Of a DNA stretch of 64,000 bases, positions 1 to 7,959 are shown in pieces (the first letter of the stretch is position 1; each line of letters starts with the position of its first letter). Made by a program: the position numbers and the translations under genes. This DNA comes from Mesorhizobium sp. L-8-3. Its GTDB lineage: Bacteria; Pseudomonadota; Alphaproteobacteria; Rhizobiales; Rhizobiaceae. Location: the NCBI RefSeq assembly GCF_016756615.1, contig NZ_AP023262.1, positions 4,093,501 through 4,157,500 of the forward strand, in the 5' to 3' direction. The notes under the pieces were generated by a model that saw only the letters and a program-made list of their open reading frames with translations, ran no database searches and was not told the origin of the DNA.

Positions 1-698
1 CGGCCGAAGGAATCCGAGACGCTTTCGATCCGCGCGCCTGCCTCGGGCAGGCCGTGGGCTATCAGGAAGCGGTCGACGAACGGTCGGATGACGGAAGCCG
101 CCGTCGGCATCAGCACGGTGAAACGCGAAAGCTCCGCGAGGTCGAACGGGTCGCGTGCCAGCAATGGATGACCGGGCCGCACGACGAACAGCACCTGCTC
201 GGAGTAGAGATGCTCGAAGGTGAGGCCGATCATGCTTTCCGGCGCGGCCAGCCGGCCGACGACGAGGTCGAGCTCGCCGCCGGCCAGTTGCTGGAGCAGT
301 ACGGCGTTCTCGCCGGTGACGATCTTCAGCCGCCCGTCCGGCGACTGTTCGAGGAACCTGCGGGCCGCCTTCGGCATGATGCGGGCCGACACCGTCGGCA
401 AGGCGCCGACCCGCAAGGGCGGGGAAAGGCTGGCCGCGCCCCGTCTCAGCGTATCGACGCCCTGGCGCAGGGCCGCCATGCCGAGGCCGGCGTGCCGACG
501 GAACTCCTCGCCGGCCGCGGTCAGTTTTATGCCGCGGCCGTCGGGCTCGACCAGCGCGGAGCCGAGCGCCTCTTCCAGCTCCCGGATCGTGCGGGTGACC
601 GCCGGCTGCGACACGTTGAGCACTGCCGCCGCCTTGCCGACGCTGACGGTGCGCGCCACTTCGAGGAAGGTCGAGATATGACGAATTTTGATTTGCAT
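1..698 (-). CDS. pcaQ: LysR-family regulator PcaQ (3' end cut by window edge)
   Basis: Encodes a LysR-type activator expected to switch on the divergent protocatechuate genes in response to a ring-cleavage intermediate. The reading frame runs from an ATG at 698 leftward off the window, giving 232 codons. An N-terminal winged helix-turn-helix occupies about residues 5-64 (recognition region KAAAVLNVSQPAVTRTI), followed by a periplasmic-binding-protein-like effector domain with GELDLVVGRL and FVVRPGHPLL segments. LysR proteins are about 300 residues, so roughly 70 C-terminal residues are missing only because of the edge. Divergence from pcaCHGB supports PcaQ rather than another LysR protein. 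Confidence 0.88.
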   Translation of the reverse strand, partial: MQIKIRHISTFLEVARTVSVGKAAAVLNVSQPAVTRTIRELEEALGSALVEPDGRGIKLTAAGEEFRRHAGLGMAALRQGVDTLRRGAASLSPPLRVGALPTVSARIMPKAARRFLEQSPDGRLKIVTGENAVLLQQLAGGELDLVVGRLAAPESMIGLTFEHLYSEQVLFVVRPGHPLLARDPFDLAELSRFTVLMPTAASVIRPFVDRFLIAHGLPEAGARIESVSDSFG

Positions 699-800
699 GA
701 CGGAAAATCATACCACAATGATTATGAATATCGCGAAAAACAGTATTTTTCTTAACTGATGCAGCGTGTTTCACTCGGCTGCACGACGAGGAGAAGACGG
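699..800. promoter_or_regulatory. pcaQ-pcaC divergent promoter region with LysR-type palindrome
   Basis: The spacer between the divergent pcaQ and pcaC starts is distinctly AT-rich. It contains an inverted repeat AATCAT-N6-ATGATT at 706-723, the size and symmetry expected of a LysR operator. Binding there could serve both pcaQ autoregulation and pca activation. The exact PcaQ motif described in other rhizobia is not matched letter for letter, so assignment to PcaQ is inference from position. A GAGGAG ribosome site lies just before the pcaC ATG at 801. Confidence 0.5.
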
Positions 801-1208
801 ATGGACGAGGCAGGAAAATCGGAACGCTACCGCGAGGGGATGGAGACCCGCCGGGCGGTTCTGGGTGCGGCCCACGTCGACAGGGCGCAGGCCGCGAAGA
901 CCGCGTTCGACGAGCCTTTCCAGGATCTGATCACCGAGGCCGCATGGGGCCATGTCTGGTCTCGGCCCAACTGGACCAAACGCGAGCGCTCGATGGTGAC
1001 GATCGCGCTTCTGGCGGCACTCGGCCACCATGACGAGGTGGCGATGCATGTGCGGGCGACCGCCAATACCGGCGCGACGCCGGATGATATTCGCGAGGCG
1101 CTGCTTCATGTGGCAATCTATGCCGGTGTGCCGGCGGCCAATCATGCGATAAAGGTTGCCAGGCAGGCGCTCGCCGAGGTGGCGGACGAGAGTGCCGGCG
1201 GTCGTTGA
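801..1208 (+). CDS. pcaC: 4-carboxymuconolactone decarboxylase
   Basis: Decarboxylates gamma-carboxymuconolactone to beta-ketoadipate enol-lactone in the protocatechuate branch of the beta-ketoadipate pathway (cytoplasmic). The 135-aa product has the usual PcaC length and the carboxymuconolactone decarboxylase fold signature across its middle (WTKRERSMVTIALLAALGHHDEVAMH, about residues 60-85, shown here in part) and ends with the VPAANHAI region. The start at 801 is chosen because GAGGAG lies at optimal spacing; a longer frame from 759 would add 14 basic residues not seen in the family. It leads the pcaCHGB operon. In related rhizobia pcaD precedes pcaC; it is absent here. Confidence 0.92.
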   Translation: MDEAGKSERYREGMETRRAVLGAAHVDRAQAAKTAFDEPFQDLITEAAWGHVWSRPNWTKRERSMVTIALLAALGHHDEVAMHVRATANTGATPDDIREALLHVAIYAGVPAANHAIKVARQALAEVADESAGGR

Positions 1209-1241
1209 GATCGACGTAGAGTAGCTGACGGGAGGGAAATC

Positions 1242-1982
1242 ATGTCCAACCAGCGGCCCGAAACGGGTTCCTTCTTCCAGCGCGACCGCGACTGGCATCC
1301 GCCGGCCTATACGCCATGGTACAAGACCTCCGTCCTGCGCTCTCCGCAAAAGGCGCTGCTCTCGCTCGACAACACGATCAGCGAGATCACCGGCCCGGTC
1401 TTCGGCCACAATATGCTGGGCGAACTGGACGACGATCTGATCCACAATTTCGCCAGGCCGGGCGAAAGCGCCATCGGCGAACGCATCATCGTCTACGGCC
1501 GGGTTCTGGACGAGCGCGGCAAGGGCGTGCCGGGCGCGCTGCTCGAATTCTGGCAGGCCAATGCCGGCGGGCGCTACCGCCACAAGAAAGACCAGTATTT
1601 CGCGCCGCTCGACCCCAATTTCGGCGGCTGCGGCCGCACCGTCACCGGCGAGGACGGCTCATATACGTTCCGCACCATCAAGCCCGGTCCCTATCCTTGG
1701 CCGAACGGCGTCAACGACTGGCGCCCGGCCCATATCCATTTCTCGATCTTCGGCCACGGTTTCGCGCAGCGGCTGATCACGCAGATGTATTTCGAGGGCG
1801 ACCCGCTGATCTGGAAGTGCCCGATCGTGCGCACCATACCGAGCCGCGAGGCGATCGAGGCGCTGATCGCGCCGCTCGACATGGAAGCCACCATTCCCAT
1901 GGATGCGCGGGCCTACAAGTTCGATATCGTGCTGCGCGGCCGCCGTTCGACGCTGTTCGAGAACCGCCTGGAGGGGAACTGA
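1242..1982 (+). CDS. pcaH: Protocatechuate 3,4-dioxygenase beta subunit
   Basis: Iron-binding subunit of the intradiol dioxygenase that opens protocatechuate to beta-carboxy-cis,cis-muconate. The 246-aa product keeps the four non-haem Fe(III) ligands with family spacing: Tyr112 (GRYRHK), Tyr151 (GPYPW), His164 and His166 (RPAHIHF). A good GGAGGGAAATC ribosome site precedes the ATG. Its TGA overlaps the pcaG ATG by one base, indicating translational coupling of the two subunits, which assemble as an alpha-beta oligomer. Confidence 0.96.
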   Translation: MSNQRPETGSFFQRDRDWHPPAYTPWYKTSVLRSPQKALLSLDNTISEITGPVFGHNMLGELDDDLIHNFARPGESAIGERIIVYGRVLDERGKGVPGALLEFWQANAGGRYRHKKDQYFAPLDPNFGGCGRTVTGEDGSYTFRTIKPGPYPWPNGVNDWRPAHIHFSIFGHGFAQRLITQMYFEGDPLIWKCPIVRTIPSREAIEALIAPLDMEATIPMDARAYKFDIVLRGRRSTLFENRLEGN

Positions 1983-2596
1983 TGGTGCAATCGCTCAACC
2001 GCCTCAAGGAGACGGCATCCCAGACGGCCGGACCCTATGTCCATATCGGGCTCACCCCGAATTTCTGCGGCATTGGCGGCGTCTACGACGCCGATCTCGG
2101 CGCCAGCCTCGTCAACGACAAGACCAAGGGCGAGCGGATCACCATCCGGTCGCGTGTCATCGACGGCTCCGGCACGCCGCTGAAGGATTCGCTGATCGAG
2201 ATCTGGCAGGCCGATGCCGACGGGCTCTACAACAGCCCATCCGAGATGCGCGGCACGGCGGATCCGAACTTCACCGGTTGGGGGCGTTGCGCCTCCGACA
2301 TGGATACCGGCGAGTTCGTGTTCAAGACGATCAAGCCCGGCCGGGTGCCCTTCCGCGACGGCCGGCCTATGGCCCCGCATGTCACCTTCTGGATCGTGGC
2401 GCGCGGCATCAATCTCGGCCTCCATACCCGCATGTATTTCGGCGACGAGGAGAAGGCCAATGCCGAGGATCCGGTGCTGCAGCGCATCGAGCACAAGGTG
2501 CGCGTGCCGACCCTGATCGCGCCGCTGAAGGACGACGCCTATGTCTTCGACATCCATCTCCAGGGCGACAAGGAAACGGTCTTTTTCGATATCTGA
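1982..2596 (+). CDS. pcaG: Protocatechuate 3,4-dioxygenase alpha subunit
   Basis: Alpha subunit of protocatechuate 3,4-dioxygenase. The 204-aa protein begins MVQSLNRLKETASQTAGPYVH, the standard PcaG N-terminus, and has the intradiol dioxygenase fold (IEIWQADADGLYN, FKTIKPGRVPF). As expected for the alpha subunit, the iron ligands of PcaH are not conserved. The start is set by the one-base stop/start overlap with pcaH; a much longer frame through pcaH from 1316 is a shadow. The GAGGGGAACTG sequence at the end of pcaH serves as its ribosome site. Confidence 0.95.
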   Translation: MVQSLNRLKETASQTAGPYVHIGLTPNFCGIGGVYDADLGASLVNDKTKGERITIRSRVIDGSGTPLKDSLIEIWQADADGLYNSPSEMRGTADPNFTGWGRCASDMDTGEFVFKTIKPGRVPFRDGRPMAPHVTFWIVARGINLGLHTRMYFGDEEKANAEDPVLQRIEHKVRVPTLIAPLKDDAYVFDIHLQGDKETVFFDI

Positions 2597-2605
2597 CGGA
2601 TTCTG

Positions 2606-3676
2606 ATGGCGATTACTCCGTTCGAGCATCCCTTCCTGTCCGGCCTTCTCGGTGACGATGAGGTCGCCAGGCAGTTTTCTATCGAGGCGGAGATCGCGGC
2701 GCTGGTGCGTTTCGAGACGGCGCTGGCGGAGGGCGAGGCAGCCGAGGGTGTCATTCCGGTTGCCGCGGGCAGGGCGATCGCCGATGCGCTGGTCGCCTTC
2801 GAGCCTGATCTCCCCAGGCTGGCGGAAGAGACAGCGCGCGACGGCGTCGTCGTACCCGAACTGGTTCGACAATTGCGACAGGCGGTCGGGCAGCCCCACG
2901 GGGCACATGTGCATTTCGGCGCCACCAGCCAGGATGCGATCGATACCGGTCTCGTGCTGCGGCTGCTGCCCGCTCTCGACATTCTTGCCGACAGGATCGA
3001 CGGGCTGATCGAGGCCTTGGCCGGGCTGGATGACAGGCAGGGCAAGGTGCCTGTCATGGCTCATACCCGCATGCAGGCCGCGATCCCGGTGGCCGCATCG
3101 CGCATGATCGAGAGCTGGCGCGATCCGCTGGTCCGCCATCGCAGCCGGCTCGTCGCGATACGCGACCAGGTCGGCGTACTGCATTTTGGTGGCGCCGCCG
3201 GAACGCTGGAAAAACTCGGAGACAAGGGAGCGGAGGTGGCCGAGGAGGTGGCCGTGTGGCTCGGCCTTCGTGCCCTGTCGAGGGCGCGTCATTCCGAGCG
3301 CGACGGATTTGCCGAACTCGCTTCCTTCCTGTCGCTTCTCTCCGGCAGCCTCGGCAAGATGGGGCAGGACATTGCGCTGATGGCGCAAAGCGAGGTCGGC
3401 CAGATCAGGCTCGCCTCGGGCGGCGGCTCGTCGGCGATGCCGCACAAGGTCAATCCCGTCGGCGCCGAGGTGCTGGTCGCGCTGGCGCGGTTCAACGCCA
3501 CACTGGTCTCGGGCATGCACCAGTCGCTGGTCCATGAGAACGAGCGGTCGGGTGCGGCCTGGACGCTGGAATGGATGCTTCTGCCGCAGATGGTGGTGGC
3601 AACAGGCGCGGCGCTCCGCACGGCTGCCGCGCTCCTTCCGTCGATCGAGTTCGTCGCCGACAAAGGCAAGCGCTGA
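2606..3676 (+). CDS. pcaB: 3-carboxy-cis,cis-muconate cycloisomerase
   Basis: Cyclises beta-carboxymuconate to gamma-carboxymuconolactone, the step between PcaHG and PcaC. The 356-aa product belongs to the fumarase/aspartase superfamily: it carries the signature GSSAMPHKVNP beginning at residue 274 and the upstream GATSQDAIDTG element. It lies nine bases after pcaG and closes the operon. PcaB proteins range from about 350 to 450 residues; this is a short alphaproteobacterial type, with no sign of truncation. Confidence 0.93.
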   Translation: MAITPFEHPFLSGLLGDDEVARQFSIEAEIAALVRFETALAEGEAAEGVIPVAAGRAIADALVAFEPDLPRLAEETARDGVVVPELVRQLRQAVGQPHGAHVHFGATSQDAIDTGLVLRLLPALDILADRIDGLIEALAGLDDRQGKVPVMAHTRMQAAIPVAASRMIESWRDPLVRHRSRLVAIRDQVGVLHFGGAAGTLEKLGDKGAEVAEEVAVWLGLRALSRARHSERDGFAELASFLSLLSGSLGKMGQDIALMAQSEVGQIRLASGGGSSAMPHKVNPVGAEVLVALARFNATLVSGMHQSLVHENERSGAAWTLEWMLLPQMVVATGAALRTAAALLPSIEFVADKGKR

Positions 3677-4106
3677 GCGGAGCGGCTAAGGCCGGGGTCG
3701 CAACCTTTGGGAGAAGGTGGCGGCAGCCGGATGAGACTACCGGCCGGCGTCGGCCGCCATCCTGGATGAAAGTGCCGCGTGTCTTCGCACCCCTCTCTGT
3801 CCACCTGATATCTCCCCCACAAGGGGGGAGACTGGCTGTCATCGATGACGGCACTCGCCCTGCAACGTCGACGATTGGCGAAATCCAAGCGGCCGGCCAG
3901 TCTCCCCCCTTGTGGGGGAGATATCAGGTGGACAGAGAGGGGTATCTGGCTAAGCCAAATCCGACTGCAATCAAAAGGATTTCGGCCCTATTTTCATGGC
4001 AGGGGCTCAGCCCGGCGTGGCCGTTATCTTATCTGACTGAAACAAACGGATCTCAACGCTACTTTCATGGGAGGGGCCAGCCGCAATCCTCCAACATCCG
4101 GCACCC
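3677..4106. repeat. Composite palindromic repeat after pcaB
   Basis: No gene is visible in these 430 bases. At 3790-3836 and 3896-3942 lie two perfectly complementary arms of 47 bases (CCCCTCTCTGTCCACC...GAGACTGGC) around a 59-base centre. Flanking this are half-copies of motifs ending in ACTTTCATGG or CTATTTTCATGGC that recur at 19270-19345 and 20935-21060 in this window. An aborted copy of the dcw-region repeat (GGGAGAAGGTGGCGGCAGCCGGATGAG) is at about 3709-3733. This is extragenic repeat DNA able to form a very long hairpin between convergent pcaB and the 4107 gene. Confidence 0.8.
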
Positions 4107-5069
4107 TCAGCCGTTATACCCCCGGAACCACTCGACGAAATCGGTGATGCCTTCGTCCAGCCTCGTGACAGGCCGGAAGCCGAGATCGCGTTCGGCGAGC
4201 GCGATGTCGGCATAGGTGCGCAGCACGTCGCCGGCCGGTTTCGGCTTCATCTCCATCCTGGCCTTGCGGCCCGCGGCGCGCTCGATCGCGGCGATGAATT
4301 CCATCAGCTTCACCGGGTTGTTGTTGCCGAGATTGTAGACCAGCGCGGTGCCGGCGGGGTTCGCCGCGATCCGGTCGGCGGCCGCGACGACGCCGGCGGC
4401 GATGTCGGAGACATGGGTGAAGTCGCGTTCCATCTCGCCATTGTTGAAGACCGAGATCGTCTCGCCCTTGAGGATCGCCTCGGTGAACAGCCAGGGCGCC
4501 ATGTCGGGCCGTCCGTAACGCCCATAGACCGTGAAGAAGCGCAGGCCCGTGGCGGCAATCCCTCGCGTTTCCCGGTAGGCATGGGCGAGCAACTCGCCGG
4601 CGCGCTTGGTCGCGGCATAGACCGATACAGGATGGTCGGTGCGGTCGCTCTCCGAGAACGGCACCTTCTCATTCGCGCCGTAGACCGAGGACGAGCTGGC
4701 ATAGACGACGGGCAGACCGCCGAGCTTGGCCGCCAGCTCGAAGATCGCCACCTGGCCGGTCACGTTGGAGTGGACATAAGCGTAAGGGTTCTCGACGGAA
4801 TACCGGACGCCAGCCTGCGCCGCGAGGTGGATGATCGCGTCGAAGTTGCCCTCGGCGTGGGCTGCCAGGGCGGCGGGATCGGCGATGTCGGCCCGCGCGA
4901 AACGGAAGCCCGAAAATGGTTCGAGCGCGGCCAGCCGCGCCTGCTTCAGGCCGATTGCATAATAGTCGTTGACATTGTCGAGGCCGACCACGCTGTCGCC
5001 GCGTTCGAGAAGCCGGCGGGCGGTGTGGTAACCGATGAAGCCGGCGGCGCCGGTGAGCAGGACTTTCAT
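4107..5069 (-). CDS. UDP-glucuronate 4-epimerase-like NAD-dependent epimerase
   Basis: Extended short-chain dehydrogenase/epimerase, probably interconverting UDP-glucuronate and UDP-galacturonate (LpsL-like) in the cytoplasm. The N-terminal Rossmann motif GAAGFIG, the SSSSVYG strand, catalytic YAATK and the RFFTVYGRYGRPDMA segment typical of the UDP-glucuronate epimerase subgroup are all present in about 320 residues. ATG 5069 has a GAG about ten bases upstream; an alternative ATG is at 5075. It is the last gene of a minus-strand operon with GT2, LAB_N and PMT genes, where it would supply the sugar nucleotide. Related dTDP/UDP-hexose epimerases are the alternative. Confidence 0.85.
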   Translation of the reverse strand: MKVLLTGAAGFIGYHTARRLLERGDSVVGLDNVNDYYAIGLKQARLAALEPFSGFRFARADIADPAALAAHAEGNFDAIIHLAAQAGVRYSVENPYAYVHSNVTGQVAIFELAAKLGGLPVVYASSSSVYGANEKVPFSESDRTDHPVSVYAATKRAGELLAHAYRETRGIAATGLRFFTVYGRYGRPDMAPWLFTEAILKGETISVFNNGEMERDFTHVSDIAAGVVAAADRIAANPAGTALVYNLGNNNPVKLMEFIAAIERAAGRKARMEMKPKPAGDVLRTYADIALAERDLGFRPVTRLDEGITDFVEWFRGYNG

Positions 5070-5100
5070 TGGCATCTCGTATCGCGGCTTTTGACTGGCT

Positions 5101-6789
5101 CTAGCGGGCCTTGCCGAAGAAGGTCAGGATGCGTTCGTGGCCCTTGGAATAGTTCACTCCCTCCACGCGGCCAAGCTCCTCGATGCTCGATATGCCTTCC
5201 GTGAGCGCGCCGTCGAAAGCTTCGAGCTGGTCGTCGGCGATGAGCGCAACGGCGCAGGCGTCCTTGCCGAGCTCGGCCGCTGCGGTGGCGCCGTCGGTGA
5301 GCATCGTGCGGGTGCCTGCCAGGAAGACGAGGCTCGGCTCGTGATAGCCGGCCGAGATCAGGCGCGAGTCTGGACAGGGCTTCACCGCCTTGAATTGCGT
5401 GGCGATCTCGGGGCTCAGCCAGATCGGCTTCAGCGCCGGCGCGACGAGGCCGGCGAGCAGGCCCATGGAGACGGCTGCACCGGCAGCCGCCAGAACCGTG
5501 CGCTGCAGCGGCGGAAGAGCCGGTCGGATGCCGGAGGCGAGCCAGCCGGTGACGAGGATGAGAAGTGCGGCAAGGATTCCCCACCAGGAGATCGTGCCAA
5601 CCACGTAAGGCACGGCCGCGACGGCCACCGCCGCCAGCAGCACGGTGACGAGCACCGCGCCGAAGACCGTGGCGCGGTAGAGCCAGAGCTGCCACCGGCG
5701 CAGGGTAGCCGGCGTCGCGCTGCCGTCGGTCAGCGCCCAGGCCATCAGCAGGAGCAGCGCCGGGTAGGCAGGCAGCATATAGTGCGGCAGCTTGGTGGGC
5801 ATGACCTCGACCACGATCCAATAGGGCAGGTACCAGGCGAGGCAGAAGAGCAGGCGCGGATCGGTGCGGAAGCGGTTGAGCGCATTGAGGCCGCCATTGA
5901 CCGCCGGAACGGCGAAGGGCCAGAAGGTGAGCGAGAACAGCAGGAAATAATAGCCGGGCGGGGCGCCGTGCGATTCCTGGCCCGAGCCGATCTTGCCCAG
6001 GAAGTCGCGGCCGATTGCCTCCTGCCAGAAGGCGGCGCCGCTCTTCCAGGTGATGAGGCCGAGCCAGGGAGCGGCGACCAGCAGGGCGATCAGCACGCCC
6101 GGGCCCGCCCTCAGCGTTTTCAACCAGGCACGGTCCTTGTCTAGGATGACGACCGCCGCGACCGTCAGCGCGCTGATCGCCGGAGCGATCGGCCCCTTGA
6201 TCAGGATGCCGGCGCCTTGCGCGATCCAGAACACCCAGGCGGCCACGCCCGATGTGCGGCCCTCCTTATGGCAGAGATAGAGATGGGCGAGCGCGCCTTG
6301 GGCGAAAAGCACCGCCGCCAGAAGGGTCGCGTCGGTCTTGGCGATGCGCGCCTCGAAGGCGAGCATCAGCAGGCCGGCGAGCCCGAAGCCCGCGATCAGT
6401 CCGGCCGAATTGCCGAACATGCGCGCGCCGAGCCAGGCCAGCGCCAGGACGGAAAGCGTCGCGCCGGCGACCGACACGATGCGGTAGACCCAGACCGGCG
6501 CATCCGCGCCCCGGCCGCTGGCGAGCACGGCGGCCGATTGCAGCCAGTAGATACCGGCCGGTTTCTTGTAGCGCGGCTCGTCCTGCAGGCGGATGTCGAC
6601 GAAGTCGCCGCTTTCGACCATCTGTTTCGACGACTGGATGAAGCGCGATTCGTCGCGGTCGGTCGGCGGCAGCGCCGCGATACCGGGCACGAAGGCGAAC
6701 AGGCAGAATACCGCGAGCAGCAGGTAAAGCAGGGCCGAAAGCCGGCCCTTGCCGGAGGCTGCCCCGTGGTCGATCGCGCCCGCCGCCAA
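5101..6789 (-). CDS. PMT/ArnT-family membrane glycosyltransferase
   Basis: A 562-aa inner-membrane GT-C enzyme that would move a sugar from a polyprenyl-phosphate carrier onto an LPS acceptor at the periplasmic face. About twelve hydrophobic segments are spread over residues 15-450, and the first periplasmic loop has the PPTDRDESRF motif, the acidic pair used by ArnT/PMT enzymes. A soluble C-terminal domain of about 110 residues follows. It begins three bases after the LAB_N gene, and the epimerase follows about 30 bases later. Context suggests galacturonosyl transfer (Rgt-like); 4-amino-arabinose transfer is less likely because no other arn gene is present. Confidence 0.85.
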   Translation of the reverse strand: MAAGAIDHGAASGKGRLSALLYLLLAVFCLFAFVPGIAALPPTDRDESRFIQSSKQMVESGDFVDIRLQDEPRYKKPAGIYWLQSAAVLASGRGADAPVWVYRIVSVAGATLSVLALAWLGARMFGNSAGLIAGFGLAGLLMLAFEARIAKTDATLLAAVLFAQGALAHLYLCHKEGRTSGVAAWVFWIAQGAGILIKGPIAPAISALTVAAVVILDKDRAWLKTLRAGPGVLIALLVAAPWLGLITWKSGAAFWQEAIGRDFLGKIGSGQESHGAPPGYYFLLFSLTFWPFAVPAVNGGLNALNRFRTDPRLLFCLAWYLPYWIVVEVMPTKLPHYMLPAYPALLLLMAWALTDGSATPATLRRWQLWLYRATVFGAVLVTVLLAAVAVAAVPYVVGTISWWGILAALLILVTGWLASGIRPALPPLQRTVLAAAGAAVSMGLLAGLVAPALKPIWLSPEIATQFKAVKPCPDSRLISAGYHEPSLVFLAGTRTMLTDGATAAAELGKDACAVALIADDQLEAFDGALTEGISSIEELGRVEGVNYSKGHERILTFFGKAR

Positions 6790-6792
6790 GGG

Positions 6793-7125
6793 TCAGTCCG
6801 TCTTCGTCATCGCCGAGCGATGCTCGTTGGCGATCAGCCAGAGATTGCGGATATAGACGAACAGGCCGAGCCCTTGCCCGGCGATGAACACCGGATCCTG
6901 GCGGCTGACCGCGTAGATGAACAGCAGGAAGCCGCCGCCCAGCGAGAAGAACCAGAAGGCGATCGGCACGACCGAACGCTTGGCGCGCTCCGAGGCGATC
7001 CACTGCACCACGAAGCGCATGGTGAACATGCCCTGCGCCAGGAAACCGAGCAGCACCCAGGCGTCGAACTGCTCGATGAAGACGGTGTGCAGCCAGGTCA
7101 GAAGGTGGGTGGCCGTATCCATCAT
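6793..7125 (-). CDS. Small membrane protein, lipid-A-disaccharide-synthase N-terminal-like (LAB_N)
   Basis: A 110-aa protein with three to four transmembrane helices (WVLLGFLAQGMFTMRFVVQW, VVPIAFWFFSLGGGFLLFIYA, GLGLFVYIRNLWLI). This matches the LAB_N family, found alone or fused to LpxB and commonly located beside polyprenyl-phosphate glycosyltransferases. The ATG at 7125 overlaps the TGA of the GT2 gene in an ATGA junction, so the two are translationally coupled. Its biochemical role is unknown; by association it may handle or flip the lipid-linked sugar. Confidence 0.85.
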   Translation of the reverse strand: MMDTATHLLTWLHTVFIEQFDAWVLLGFLAQGMFTMRFVVQWIASERAKRSVVPIAFWFFSLGGGFLLFIYAVSRQDPVFIAGQGLGLFVYIRNLWLIANEHRSAMTKTD

Positions 7126-7862
7126 GGCCGGATCTCCGTTGCGGTCGGCACGACCTTGCGGCGACGGCGCAGCCACCAGACGCCGAACAGGTCGAGCGCG
7201 CCGCGCAGACCCCGATCGAGGATGCCGTAGTTGGATTTGCCGTGACGGCGCTGGCGGTCCACCACGTCGATGTGAACGACGCCGTATCCCTCGCGCAGGA
7301 CAAGCGCCGGCAGATAGCGGTGCCAGCCGTCGAAATAGGGCAACTGGCGGAAGAGGTCGGTATGCACCGCCTTCAGCCCGCAACCGGAATCGCGGGTGCC
7401 GTCGCGCAGGATCGCCTCGCGCAGATTGTTGGCGAAGCGCGAGGAGAACTGCTTCAGCTTGGTGTCGGTGCGCTTCAGCCGCTGACCGGCTGCAATGCCG
7501 GCGGATGGACCCGCGACCTTCAATGCGTCGGCGAGCTTCGGCAGGTAGACGGGGTCGTTCTGCCCGTCGCCGTCCATGGTCACGACGATCGCGCCGCGCG
7601 CGGCGAAGACGCCCGACCGAACGGCCGCGCTCTGGCCGGCCGAGCGATCGTGGCGGATGTGCCTGAGATGCGCCGCACCCGCCTCGATGCGCTTCTTCAG
7701 GGCTTCGCCGGTGCCGTCGGTCGAGCCGTCGTCCACCACGACCACCTCGAAGTCGCGCCCGGCAAGGGCCGCATCCACCTCGTCCAGGAGAAAGGACAGG
7801 TTGGCGGCTTCGTTCTTGCAGGGGATGACGATGGAGATGGCAGGCGTAGTCGCTGCGTTCAT
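7122..7862 (-). CDS. Family 2 glycosyltransferase (polyprenyl-phosphate sugar synthase-like)
   Basis: GT2 enzyme of the dolichol-phosphate mannose synthase/ArnC type: it would load a sugar onto undecaprenyl or dodecaprenyl phosphate at the cytoplasmic face. The GT-A start ISIVIPCKNEA, the VVVDDGSTDGT nucleotide-binding loop and MDGDGQNDP metal site are intact, and a basic C-terminus suggests membrane association. The start at 7862 has an AGGA site eight to eleven bases upstream; a longer version from 7892 lacks one. First gene of the operon with LAB_N, PMT and epimerase, matching the known RgtE (Dod-P-GalA synthase) role. Confidence 0.87.
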   Translation of the reverse strand: MNAATTPAISIVIPCKNEAANLSFLLDEVDAALAGRDFEVVVVDDGSTDGTGEALKKRIEAGAAHLRHIRHDRSAGQSAAVRSGVFAARGAIVVTMDGDGQNDPVYLPKLADALKVAGPSAGIAAGQRLKRTDTKLKQFSSRFANNLREAILRDGTRDSGCGLKAVHTDLFRQLPYFDGWHRYLPALVLREGYGVVHIDVVDRQRRHGKSNYGILDRGLRGALDLFGVWWLRRRRKVVPTATEIRP

Positions 7863-7959
7863 AGGGTGGTTCCTGACGATCGCGGCCTCCATAACACCGA
7901 AGTTCCGGCGAGGCTACCGCCGGTGCTCATCTCGCTAGGCCCTGAGGATAACGGTTACG

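Noticed and set aside
1913..3535. A 540-codon minus-strand frame opposite pcaG-pcaB
   Set aside because: Antisense shadow of high-GC genes; product is low-complexity Arg/His/Gly text without domains, while the plus strand encodes recognisable PcaG and PcaB.
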